From contig JAFGIW010000194.1 in the NCBI GenBank assembly GCA_016929415.1, forward strand, positions 1-36,581: a DNA stretch of 36,581 bases, read 5' to 3'. The DNA is from Chitinispirillaceae bacterium (GTDB taxonomy: Bacteria; Fibrobacterota; Chitinivibrionia; Chitinivibrionales; Chitinispirillaceae). The notes under the pieces were generated by a model. That model saw nothing but the letters and a program-made list of their open reading frames with translations, ran no database searches and was not told the origin of the DNA. Made by a program: the position numbers and the translations under genes. Positions 7,232-15,096 of the stretch are shown piece by piece (the stretch's first letter is position 1; each line of letters starts with the position of its first letter).

Positions 7232-9046
7232 TCACTCTCCGATAAAGCGGGCAGCCCAGCTTCTCACTGTCTTTCCATTTAAAATATGAAATTGCCGCAG
7301 CTTTTGCACGGTTTCCTGAGAAAAGGTTGCAAGCGGTATCCAGAGCAGGCGTTTATGATGGAACCGGGCGAGATTTCCCAGAAGCGCTCCCGGCCGCTCG
7401 GGTGCAACGTACGCGACGATTTTCTCCCGGCTGAACATTAGGCCGCCAAGGGCTACTCGGGTGGCAAGGTTCGGGAGTTCATGGCCTGTTTCGAGCTGGA
7501 ATATATCGGGAATGGGGCGTGGCGGGAAGAGCAGCGACAACCCGCCGTAGCGGCAGCGGGCGATGCCCGGACCGATAAGCCGTTCAAACGGGTCGGTTGC
7601 ATAAAAGGTAAGCGTCGATTCTTCGGGGTGTTCCGCATACCAGGTGGTGCGGTGCGGGAAGCGTTCGTCGTGGATCGCGTCGAATATAATGATGACGGTA
7701 TCCACTTTGCCGCGGCTGGGCGGAAGCTCCCTGACGTAGATTTCGCCGGTATGCCAGAAACGCAGTGTGTCGCGGATGTCAATGCCATCTTTCACGGAGG
7801 TGCGGAATTTCTCGGTTCTGGCATGATCCTCCATAAGTATTTTCAAGGTTTTCCGGCGTACGGTGCCGTTGAACCGTTCGATGGTGAGGTCCTCGGGGAT
7901 ATGGGAGCACATGCCGAAGGGATTCCAGCGGTACCGGTACTGTTTTGCACGCTCTTCAGAAGGATCGGGACGCAGCGAAATCGATTTCCAGAAAAGTTGA
8001 TGGTCGCGAAACAGGTTGATCGCCCGCTCGGTGATTCCCCAGGCCGGCACGCGCATCCTGTCAATGCCGATGCCGAGCATTTCCGCCCTGTCGTCGAGAG
8101 AAAACCAGGGATAGTACTTTGCGTTTTTTAAAATGCGGATGCCGTAACTGTTGCCGCCCACCCCTTTTGCCGCTTCGACGATATCGAAGAGCGAAGGAAG
8201 CAGGCAGGCCGACCGGACGGTAAGGTTGCGCAGAAACGTAAGCGCCGCCTGAATACGGACCGGCGAGAGCGTCGTTACGTCGTCGGCGGCCTCCGAATAA
8301 TCGTCGCGTGTTTCGCGGAAAAGGTCTTTGAGCGAAGTGATCGGATCGAACGGCTCGGCAAACAGATCATACCGTTCCCGTTCGTATTTCCCGGTGATAA
8401 ACGGCAGCTCGCCGAGCGCAAAGTAGAGATGGTCGGGATGTACCGGCTGGTCGATGACGGTGTACACAGGCGGGGTGGGAAAGGTTTCGTTCGGAGGCGC
8501 ATTCCTCTGAAAGTATCGCACGGCATACGGCACATGGCGCAGATGGATCACCGCGAGGATGTCGTGGAATTTTTCCTGCAGCCGCCGCAGCTTCCCTGCG
8601 ATATGCCGGCCGTGAAGCTCATCAACCGGATGGTTTCCACCGGTCGCGATCGATTGCAGGCAGAGCGTGCTGTACGCATCGAACCCCAGCGAGGCTATCG
8701 CCTGTTCATCGGGAAGCGCGGTGAGCGGTTCACCCTTTTCGCAGGTGGGATAGCCGATGCAGTAAAAGGGAACATGGTGCTGGAAGCTCTGCCTGATTGC
8801 CTCGATGGTCGCGTCGCACGGATCGATCGGCAGGTAATGGAGCGGTCCCGTCGCCTCACGCGCGACAAGGGCATGGATGACCGGCAGCGCCTCGATGGCC
8901 CCGGCGAGGAGGGGTTCGAAATGTTCCGGAAGGTCAACGGCGACGCAGTCGAAGGCTGCCTCCAGGCAGCGTTTGCGGATCACCCTGCTGAATGCCGCCT
9001 TTCCATGCAGTATCGGCACGACGGTGATCGACCGGTCAAGCTGCAC
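7232..9046 (-). CDS. 604-aa protein of unknown function paired with a MoxR ATPase
   Basis: The start is GTG at 9046, with GAGGAG about 10 bases upstream and the stop of the MoxR gene in between. There is no signal peptide or membrane segment, so it is probably cytoplasmic. The N-terminal 150 residues (CVAVDLPEHFEPLLAGAIEA, then HYLPIDPCDATIEAIRQ) vaguely recall DUF5682/ChaN-like proteins, which are also found beside MoxR genes. I cannot confirm this. The middle (residues 250-420) is helical and charged. The C-terminal third has KVDTVIIIFDAIHDERFP and FYATDPFERLIGPGIA, with a Rossmann-like strand pattern. No VWA MIDAS motif (DxSxS) is visible. Its tight coupling to the ATPase suggests it is the ATPase's partner or substrate. 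Function is unassigned. Confidence 0.75.
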   Translation of the reverse strand: MQLDRSITVVPILHGKAAFSRVIRKRCLEAAFDCVAVDLPEHFEPLLAGAIEALPVIHALVAREATGPLHYLPIDPCDATIEAIRQSFQHHVPFYCIGYPTCEKGEPLTALPDEQAIASLGFDAYSTLCLQSIATGGNHPVDELHGRHIAGKLRRLQEKFHDILAVIHLRHVPYAVRYFQRNAPPNETFPTPPVYTVIDQPVHPDHLYFALGELPFITGKYERERYDLFAEPFDPITSLKDLFRETRDDYSEAADDVTTLSPVRIQAALTFLRNLTVRSACLLPSLFDIVEAAKGVGGNSYGIRILKNAKYYPWFSLDDRAEMLGIGIDRMRVPAWGITERAINLFRDHQLFWKSISLRPDPSEERAKQYRYRWNPFGMCSHIPEDLTIERFNGTVRRKTLKILMEDHARTEKFRTSVKDGIDIRDTLRFWHTGEIYVRELPPSRGKVDTVIIIFDAIHDERFPHRTTWYAEHPEESTLTFYATDPFERLIGPGIARCRYGGLSLLFPPRPIPDIFQLETGHELPNLATRVALGGLMFSREKIVAYVAPERPGALLGNLARFHHKRLLWIPLATFSQETVQKLRQFHILNGKTVRSWAARFIGE

Positions 9047-9049
9047 CGC

Positions 9050-9979
9050 CTAGCGCTCCTCATCGGCATCGGGATTGAGTTCTTCGTCGTCCGAAAAGAA
9101 AAAATCCCCCATCCGCATCGAAGGAAGGTGCTCTCCCGACTGCTGCCGTTTGAGCGCCTGGTTTTCCAGGTCGAGGGCCTCGTCGCCAAGGATCTGCCGC
9201 AGCGCGTCGTCGAAAAGGCGCGATGTGTCGGCATCGGGGTTCTTCGCTTTACATTTCAGGGTGTACCTGATGGCGTTGATGCCGTCGCGGATCGAGTACG
9301 GCAGGTCGAGGCCGTGGGCGCGCTGGAGATAATCGACGCACAGGTCAAGAGTCTGCCCGTCTGAAAAGGGGAGACTGTACCGCAGGATCTGCAGTTCGTC
9401 TTCACGGGAAGGAAAAGGAATTCTGATGCCAGGCTGCAGCCGCGACATGATGTAATCGGGGATTTCGAAGGTCGATGCGTCGTCGTTCATGGTGACCGCA
9501 GCCCTGAACTCATCGTGGGCATTGACGGTGATGCCGGCGATGATCGATTCGACCATGCGGCGGTTGTCGAAGAGCGGCGCCAGCGACGCCCACGATTTTT
9601 CGGACATGCGGTTCCCCTCGTCGACGATGGCGATGCCGCCGGTGATCACCGCGGAGAGCAGCGGGCTTGCATGGTAGGAGATTTTCCCCTTTTCGGAGAG
9701 AACCGGGGTGATGAGCAGGTCTTCGGGCCGCGTGTCGGAGGTACATTGCATAATGTAAACCTGCTGGTTGCGCTCCTGCGCCGCCGCCATGCCGAGGGTC
9801 GTTTTCCCGATGCCGGGATACCCTATGATCCGGGGCGTGAGCGGCAGGTCGTCCTTTGCGACCACATGCCAGCAGGCAAGCAGCTGCCGCATCGGTTCCG
9901 GCTGCCCGATCCAGCGGGAAACAATGGGAAGCGGATGCGCGAGGACGATTTCAACGTTGTCGATGGTGACGGTTTTCAT
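9050..9979 (-). CDS. MoxR-family AAA+ ATPase
   Basis: This 309-aa ATPase has Walker A at residues 53-61 (GYPGIGKTT), Walker B at 114-121 (GGIAIVDE), the sensor-1 asparagine in VTMNDD (Asn165) and the arginine-rich MSRLQPGIRI that follows, as in MoxR/AAA_5 proteins. MoxR ATPases act as chaperones that remodel or activate partner proteins, usually together with a VWA-domain protein. The acidic C-terminal tail (residues 290-309, FFFSDDEELNPDADEER) lies outside the ATPase core. The gene ends 3 bases before the 604-aa gene. A broken VWA gene lies 64 bases upstream on the same strand, so the usual MoxR-VWA pair may once have been present. Confidence 0.85.
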   Translation of the reverse strand: MKTVTIDNVEIVLAHPLPIVSRWIGQPEPMRQLLACWHVVAKDDLPLTPRIIGYPGIGKTTLGMAAAQERNQQVYIMQCTSDTRPEDLLITPVLSEKGKISYHASPLLSAVITGGIAIVDEGNRMSEKSWASLAPLFDNRRMVESIIAGITVNAHDEFRAAVTMNDDASTFEIPDYIMSRLQPGIRIPFPSREDELQILRYSLPFSDGQTLDLCVDYLQRAHGLDLPYSIRDGINAIRYTLKCKAKNPDADTSRLFDDALRQILGDEALDLENQALKRQQSGEHLPSMRMGDFFFSDDEELNPDADEER

Positions 9980-10043
9980 GGTCTGAACACTTTGGTCAAG
10001 ATGGAGGCAGCAGGCTGTGCTGAAAACGGGTGCCGGTGGTCTA

Positions 10044-10592
10044 TCAACTGAAGATAATCCGGCACTTTCTATACTCCCGGGACCGCTGCCATGTAATGAA
10101 AATATACATCAAGGGGGTGGCTTGCGATGACCGGCAAGGATGACGGGGGAGCGACGACGGCCCTATCTTACCACGCAGATCAATCGCCTGTTGCCATTGC
10201 TGCCTGTTTTCCTGAAGAGAATACCGGCAGGCAACTTGTTGTGGCAGGGAGATTCCAGATTCACCCTCCCCACCTTCCTCCCGAGGAGGTTGAAATACGT
10301 TTCCCCCGGATCCGCAAGGCGGTACTCCGGGGCGGTTCCGGGCCTTACGGAAGGCCCTTGCGCAGAGGTCATCCGGATCATTCATCATACAGTTGTTGCT
10401 TCCATCACCTTCTACGCAGCATCCACCGGCCGAGGGATTCTGGCACATGCTGTATGATCGGTCAACAACGATAACGACCCGGACGGGGGCATCCCCGCTA
10501 AGTGCCCGGCTGTATGTAGCAGCCATGGTTGCGGCAATAAAAACAGCAGCCGCAATGATTTTTTGTGCGTGAGACGATTGCGTCATCGTCAC
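10044..10592 (-). pseudogene. Truncated secreted VWA-domain protein
   Basis: The first 75 residues look genuine. A signal peptide (residues 10-30, KIIAAAVFIAATMAATYS) is followed by a VWA first strand with the metal-binding DxSxS motif (VVIVVDRSYSM; Asp44, Ser46, Ser48) and a cysteine-rich insertion ending NCMMNDPDDL. After that the composition changes abruptly and the remaining VWA strands, with their MIDAS Thr and Asp, are absent. An intact protein of this kind would be several hundred residues long. I infer a frameshift or deletion near 10370. A second minus-strand frame over 10163-10381 may hold displaced coding sequence. It lies 64 bases upstream of the MoxR gene. The adjacent 10593-10791 has no gene that I can support. 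Confidence 0.55.
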
Positions 10593-10791
10593 CCTGCCGA
10601 TACGGTAATCTGTAATGTAAATCGACGGTTCCGCGGAAGAGGCGGGTGCCTCCGGTCACCCGAGTTCAGTTTCAGTGAAAAACACCCTATACCAGCACGA
10701 TTCCGCGTAATCTATTAAAAAATATGCTTTCGCCCCCTTCGCGGTTTCAAGTGCGCCTCCGTAGTTCTGCAGAATACACTTCCTTGCCACC

Positions 10792-11772
10792 TCACTCTTC
10801 CTTGAAAAGTTCCTTATTCTCCCGGTCTTCCCATAAAAACTTGGCTTTACCCATCCACCGGTTAATGAGCGTGGTGCTGAGTTTCTGGTTTTCGCGCATT
10901 TCGGCTTTGCGGGTGGTAAGGAGATTGTTGAAAACGCCGAGATAGGAGTTGGCCTTTTTGTGGTCGTCCAGTTTCATATGGAGCGCGACAATCGTATAGA
11001 TCACCTGCATTTCAATCTCTTCGGAGGGACAGTTGGATGTTCTGAACGCCTCCTCGAAATAGTGAAGCGCCTCACGGAGCGGTTGTCGGTTATCAAGCTC
11101 GGCGTCTTTGGTGATTTTGGCGATCCGCAGGGAATAGGCGCCGAGTTTATAATAGGAATAGGGCTGTTCATACCAGGCTTCAACCCTGGCGCGCAGCATG
11201 GCGAGCCGGTAGCTGTCGATTGCAGCCTCGCCGGTCCGGTTGCGGTTGAAGTAGCTTTTACAGTCGCACCCCGATTTCATGACTGCTTTACGCTCGCCAA
11301 TTTTTTCCTGGAGCGTCATGATGACATTTCCGATCAGTTGCGATTTGTTCTCGCCCTGTCCGGCCAATCCCGCATGATTGAAGTCTTTTTTGTCGGGTGA
11401 GGCGAAAAGGCAGCGGGGGCAGACGGTCACCGCCACCGTGGTGTAGTCAACGGTTCGGTAGGGAGGCGCGCCGTTGTAGAGCGGGACGAGAAATTTGTTC
11501 TGGGTGATCTGCTGGCTCTTGGCGCGCAGTTCGTAGCGGGTGACGTTTTCCTTGTTACACACCGGGCATTTGACCTGCAGCTCGTAGAGCGGATCATCGC
11601 CCGCGCCTGCGGTATCCGAGCTCTGCAAAGCGCTGCTTTTCGTCTCTTTTATCTCCTTGATGCATTTAATGTCGATTGAGGGGCCGAATTGACGGATATA
11701 TTCATTAACCAGGTTCTGGTCGTTGAGGAAAACAAGCAGCCGCCTCTTAACTTCAGCAACGTCGATGGTCAT
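10792..11772 (-). CDS. DUF2225 zinc-ribbon/TPR-like protein
   Basis: This 326-aa cytoplasmic protein matches the DUF2225 family. Two Cys pairs form a probable zinc site: CPVC near residue 70 (LQVKCPVCNKENVTRYE) and CPRC near residue 120 (VAVTVCPRCLFASPDKKDF). They are followed by an all-helical C-terminal region resembling TPRs (EAWYEQPYSYYKLGAYSLRI, then ALHYFEEAFRTS). The biochemical role of the family is unknown. AAAGGG lies 6 bases before the ATG. It is transcribed divergently from rex, with 270 bases between the two start codons, and is not obviously part of either neighbouring operon. Confidence 0.75.
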   Translation of the reverse strand: MTIDVAEVKRRLLVFLNDQNLVNEYIRQFGPSIDIKCIKEIKETKSSALQSSDTAGAGDDPLYELQVKCPVCNKENVTRYELRAKSQQITQNKFLVPLYNGAPPYRTVDYTTVAVTVCPRCLFASPDKKDFNHAGLAGQGENKSQLIGNVIMTLQEKIGERKAVMKSGCDCKSYFNRNRTGEAAIDSYRLAMLRARVEAWYEQPYSYYKLGAYSLRIAKITKDAELDNRQPLREALHYFEEAFRTSNCPSEEIEMQVIYTIVALHMKLDDHKKANSYLGVFNNLLTTRKAEMRENQKLSTTLINRWMGKAKFLWEDRENKELFKEE

Positions 11773-11929
11773 AAGAGCCCTTTAATAGGAATGGATGGAA
11801 TAATGATAATCAAAGTATGCCATGATGGAAAGGGTTGGGTCAATAAATGCCAAAAAATCAGCCTGTTTTTACCGATATAAATCAGCAGTGCCCCCCCTTA
11901 CTACTATTCAGTCCTCCGATCTTACAAGT

Positions 11930-12031
11930 TGTGAATAAAGTAGCATAACTGGCAATAATAATAAGGGTTTTCAATTTTTTAAAAAAATATTTGATTTTTT
12001 CTTAAATTATGGGTATATTAAATGTGAATAA
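11930..12031 (+). promoter_or_regulatory. Pair of TGTGAATAA direct repeats upstream of rex (possible Rex half-sites)
   Basis: TGTGAATAA occurs at 11930-11938 and again at 12023-12031, on either side of the predicted rex promoter. TTGTGAA is the left half of the usual Rex operator (TTGTGAA-N6-TTCACAA), but I see no good right half, so autoregulation is only a suggestion. Confidence 0.25.
11991..12019 (+). promoter_or_regulatory. Sigma-70-type promoter of rex-serC-serA
   Basis: TTGATT at 11991-11996 and TATATT at 12014-12019 are separated by 17 bases, which is the optimal spacing. The region is very AT-rich compared with its surroundings. Transcription would start near 12026, just ahead of the rex start codon. 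Confidence 0.55.
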
Positions 12032-12042
12032 TGGAACAATTT

Positions 12043-12684
12043 ATGAATAAAATACCATTTCCAGTCATCCATCGATTGAGTTATGTGTTCGAAATACTCA
12101 ATAAATTGGAAGAACAGGGGATTAAAAAGGTCTCTTCAGCGCAGTTGGGTAAGTATCTAGGGCAGACTGCTCATACGGTACGAAAAGATATTCATTTCAT
12201 CGGGATTGCAGGAACCGCAGGAACCAAGTACGATATTGCGGGTTTGAAGACGCTTATCAGTCGGCACCTTGGTTTCGGAATACCGAAAAAGAGCTGCATT
12301 GTCGGCCTTGGCAAGCTGGGTTCGGCGCTTCTCGAATACACGCTGGCAATACCGCAGGGCGCTTTCCGGATCGTGGCGGGATTCGATTCGAATATCAACC
12401 GGGTGGAAACCATTCATACGCCGATCGAGCTTTTCCCGGCATACCGGATCGAGGAAACGGTAAAGCGGCTGCAGATCGAACTCGCGCTCATCGTCGTGCC
12501 GCCGCAACAGGCGCAGGAGGCTGCCGACCGCTGTTGCGACGGGGGGGTGACCGGGCTCCTCAATTTTACGCCCACGGTCATAAAACCGAAGCGTGACGGG
12601 ATTTTCGTCAGATCGATCGACATTTCGGGAGAATTACGGATACTTGCCGCATTGGCATATACCACTACGATAATGAACGAATAA
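12043..12684 (+). CDS. rex: Redox-sensing transcriptional repressor Rex
   Basis: Rex binds DNA when the NADH/NAD+ ratio is low and releases it when NADH rises. The N-terminal winged helix (residues 1-75) contains the family stretch VSSAQLGKYLGQTAHTVRKD. It is followed by a Rossmann domain with CIVGLGKLGSALLEY (GxGxxG) and the C-terminal swapped helix (ISGELRILAALAYT). Length is 213 aa, as expected for the family. I prefer ATG 12043 over the in-frame ATG 12031, because the predicted transcription start would leave almost no leader for the first. The gene is 25 bases upstream of serC on the same strand and clearly co-transcribed. This is an unusual partner for Rex, which more often controls fermentative and respiratory genes. 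Confidence 0.85.
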   Translation: MNKIPFPVIHRLSYVFEILNKLEEQGIKKVSSAQLGKYLGQTAHTVRKDIHFIGIAGTAGTKYDIAGLKTLISRHLGFGIPKKSCIVGLGKLGSALLEYTLAIPQGAFRIVAGFDSNINRVETIHTPIELFPAYRIEETVKRLQIELALIVVPPQQAQEAADRCCDGGVTGLLNFTPTVIKPKRDGIFVRSIDISGELRILAALAYTTTIMNE

Positions 12685-12709
12685 ACCATCTGCAAAGGAG
12701 AGAAATGCT

Positions 12710-13792
12710 ATGGCACGCGTGTACAATTTTTCCGCAGGTCCGTCGATGTTGCCCGAACCGGTGCTGCGAAAAGCGGCGGAAGAGATGCTCGACTATCAGG
12801 GCTCCGGGCAATCGGTGATGGAGATGAGCCACCGGTCGAAGGTCTTCGACGGGATCATCGTTGAGGCGGAGGTGCTTCTGCGTAAACTGATGAATATCCC
12901 CGAAAATTACCATGTGCTGTTTCTGCAGGGCGGCGCGTCGAGTCAGTTCGCGATGGTGCCGCTCAATCTCATGGTGACAAAGAAGAAGTGCGATATCGTC
13001 CATACCGGCCAGTGGTCGAAGAAGGCGATGGCTGAAGCAAAGCGCTACGGGACCGTCAGGATGGTCGCAAGTTCAGAAGACAAGAATTTTACTTACATTC
13101 CCGATCTGACGAACGTGACGTTCGATCCTGAGGCAGCCTATGTACACATCACCTCGAACAACACCATTTTCGGCACGCGGTACCGTACCTTTCCCGATAC
13201 CGGAAACATTCCGCTGGTTGTCGACATGTCGTCCAACATCCTCTCGGAAGTCATCGACGTCAATAAATTCGGGCTCATCTATGCGGGAGCGCAGAAAAAC
13301 ATCGCACCGGCGGGACTCACCATCGTTATTATCAAAAAAGACCTGGCGGACGAACCGCAGGAGATCACGCCGACGATGTTCAAGTATAAGACGCATGTTG
13401 AGGGGCGATCACTTTTCAATACGCCTCCATGCTATTGCGTCTATATCGCCAAGCTGGTCTTCGAATGGCTTCTGGACCTGGGCGGTCTCCCGGCAATGCA
13501 GAAGATCAACGAGACGAAAGCGGCAATGCTGTACGATTTTCTTGATGGATCGAAGCTTTTCAAGCCGACGGTAGCCGAGCCGCACCGGTCGCTCATGAAC
13601 ATCCCGTTCGTGCTCCCGAGCGAGGAGCTTGACGCGGAGTTCCTCAAAAAATCGGTTACCGCCGGATTCGTCAACCTCAAAGGACACCGTTCGGTGGGCG
13701 GCATGCGGGCGAGCGTCTACAACGCAATGCCGGTGGAGGGGGTAAAAAAACTCGTGGAATTCATGAAAACATTCGAAATGAACAATCGCTGA
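12710..13792 (+). CDS. serC: Phosphoserine aminotransferase
   Basis: SerC converts 3-phosphohydroxypyruvate and glutamate to phosphoserine and 2-oxoglutarate with PLP, in the second step of serine synthesis. The 360-aa length is standard. Family landmarks are the opening YNFSAGPSMLPEPVL, LFLQGGASSQFAMVPLNL, the phosphate-binding HITSNNTIFGTR, the PLP lysine Lys196 in YAGAQKNIAPAG, and the C-terminal FVNLKGHRSVGGMRASVYNA. AAGGAG precedes the ATG by 9 bases. It lies between rex and serA in one operon. PdxB-linked pyridoxal synthesis is a possible second role, as in some bacteria. Confidence 0.95.
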   Translation: MARVYNFSAGPSMLPEPVLRKAAEEMLDYQGSGQSVMEMSHRSKVFDGIIVEAEVLLRKLMNIPENYHVLFLQGGASSQFAMVPLNLMVTKKKCDIVHTGQWSKKAMAEAKRYGTVRMVASSEDKNFTYIPDLTNVTFDPEAAYVHITSNNTIFGTRYRTFPDTGNIPLVVDMSSNILSEVIDVNKFGLIYAGAQKNIAPAGLTIVIIKKDLADEPQEITPTMFKYKTHVEGRSLFNTPPCYCVYIAKLVFEWLLDLGGLPAMQKINETKAAMLYDFLDGSKLFKPTVAEPHRSLMNIPFVLPSEELDAEFLKKSVTAGFVNLKGHRSVGGMRASVYNAMPVEGVKKLVEFMKTFEMNNR

Positions 13793-13805
13793 AAGGAGTT
13801 ACCTA

Positions 13806-14975
13806 ATGTATAAACTGCAGACACTTAACAAGATATCGCCCGTCGGCCTGGATATCGCGCTTCACGACGGGTATGAAGCCGCATCCGAAATTCTCAACCC
13901 GGATGCGATACTCGTCCGCAGCGCCAACATGCTTGAAATGACGATACCTGATTCGGTAAAGGCCATCGCCCGTGCCGGCGCCGGGGTGAACAACATACCG
14001 ATAGACAAATGCGCCAACCGCGGAATCGTCGTTTTCAATACGCCGGGGGCGAACGCCAACGGCGTGAAAGAGTTGACGCTTGCCGGCATGCTGCTCGCTT
14101 CCCGCAGGCTGGTTCCGGGAATCCTCTGGGGAAAGACCCTCATCGGCAAGGGCGACGAGGTTCCCAAGCTCATCGAGAAGGGGAAATCCAATTATGCCGG
14201 TCCCGAAATAAAGGGCAAACGGCTCGGGGTGATCGGGCTCGGCGCCATCGGCGTGATGGTGGCCAATGATGCGGTCGCGCTCGGAATGCGGGTGAGCGGG
14301 TACGATCCGTATATCTCGGTCGAGGCGGCCTGGGGGCTCTCACGCGATGTCAAGCGGGCGCGCAGCCTCGAAAGCCTGCTTGCCGAATCGGAGTATGTCA
14401 CCCTGCACCTGCCGCTCAATGATTCCACCAAGGGGATGATGAACCGCGAACGGCTGGCGCTCATGAAAAAGGGCTCCTTCCTGCTCAACTTCTCGCGCAG
14501 CGGCCTCGTGTGCAACGACGACCTCTTCGCGGCGTTTACCGAAGGGAGGATCGCCGTCTACGTGACCGATTTCCCCGACGAGGAACTTCTCAGGCACGAA
14601 CAGGTGATCGCCATTCCCCACCTCGGCGCTTCCACCCCCGAGGCGGAAGACAATTGCGCCGTCATGGCGGTCAACCAGCTGCGCGATTTCCTTGAGCACG
14701 GGAACATCAGGAATTCGGTCAATTTTCCGGACTGCGATCTCGGGATGGCGGTCAAAAACCGGATCATCATCGCCAACCGGAATATCCCGAACATGGTGGG
14801 GCAGATCACGACGCTGCTCGCGTCCGAAAAGATCAACATCGCCGACATGCTCAACCGCCACAAGGGCGACTTCGCCTACACTATCATCGATATCGATGAT
14901 GAAGTCGATGAGGCGCTTGTCGCGAAGATCAGAGCGATCGACGGCGTGGTCATGGTGCGGGCGATTACAGGGTAG
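13806..14975 (+). CDS. serA: D-3-phosphoglycerate dehydrogenase, short ACT-domain type
   Basis: SerA oxidises 3-phosphoglycerate with NAD+, committing carbon to serine. The 389-aa protein has a substrate domain (residues 1-95), a nucleotide domain with GLGAIG at 144-149, Arg231 in NFSRSGLV, His272 in IPHLGAST, and a C-terminal ACT domain from about residue 315 (NMVGQITTLLASEKINIADM), which normally gives serine feedback. The usual CARGG around the catalytic Arg reads NFSRSG, a variant seen in short SerA forms. An AAGGAG site ends about 7 bases before the ATG. It is the last gene of rex-serC-serA, 13 bases after serC. The NADH it makes links it logically to Rex. Confidence 0.93.
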   Translation: MYKLQTLNKISPVGLDIALHDGYEAASEILNPDAILVRSANMLEMTIPDSVKAIARAGAGVNNIPIDKCANRGIVVFNTPGANANGVKELTLAGMLLASRRLVPGILWGKTLIGKGDEVPKLIEKGKSNYAGPEIKGKRLGVIGLGAIGVMVANDAVALGMRVSGYDPYISVEAAWGLSRDVKRARSLESLLAESEYVTLHLPLNDSTKGMMNRERLALMKKGSFLLNFSRSGLVCNDDLFAAFTEGRIAVYVTDFPDEELLRHEQVIAIPHLGASTPEAEDNCAVMAVNQLRDFLEHGNIRNSVNFPDCDLGMAVKNRIIIANRNIPNMVGQITTLLASEKINIADMLNRHKGDFAYTIIDIDDEVDEALVAKIRAIDGVVMVRAITG

Positions 14976-15014
14976 AAAGATGGTTCGGCACGGAATGAAG
15001 GATGACGGCATAAA

Positions 15015-15038
15015 GGCGTTCTATCGAACGCCCTTTTT
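15015..15038 (+). terminator. Rho-independent terminator of rex-serC-serA
   Basis: A perfect 7-bp stem GGCGTTC/GAACGCC with a TATC loop is followed by CTTTTTC. It starts 40 bases after the serA stop codon and lies between the convergent serA and trpD genes. Confidence 0.85.
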
Positions 15039-15096
15039 CATGCAATAATCTTCATGCGTTTACGAAGGCCGATGCAGTACAACCGCCGCAATCCGG

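Noticed and set aside
8429..9364. 311-aa plus-strand frame
   Set aside because: It is antisense to the 604-aa gene and the MoxR gene, whose operon spacing and Walker motifs identify the coding strand.
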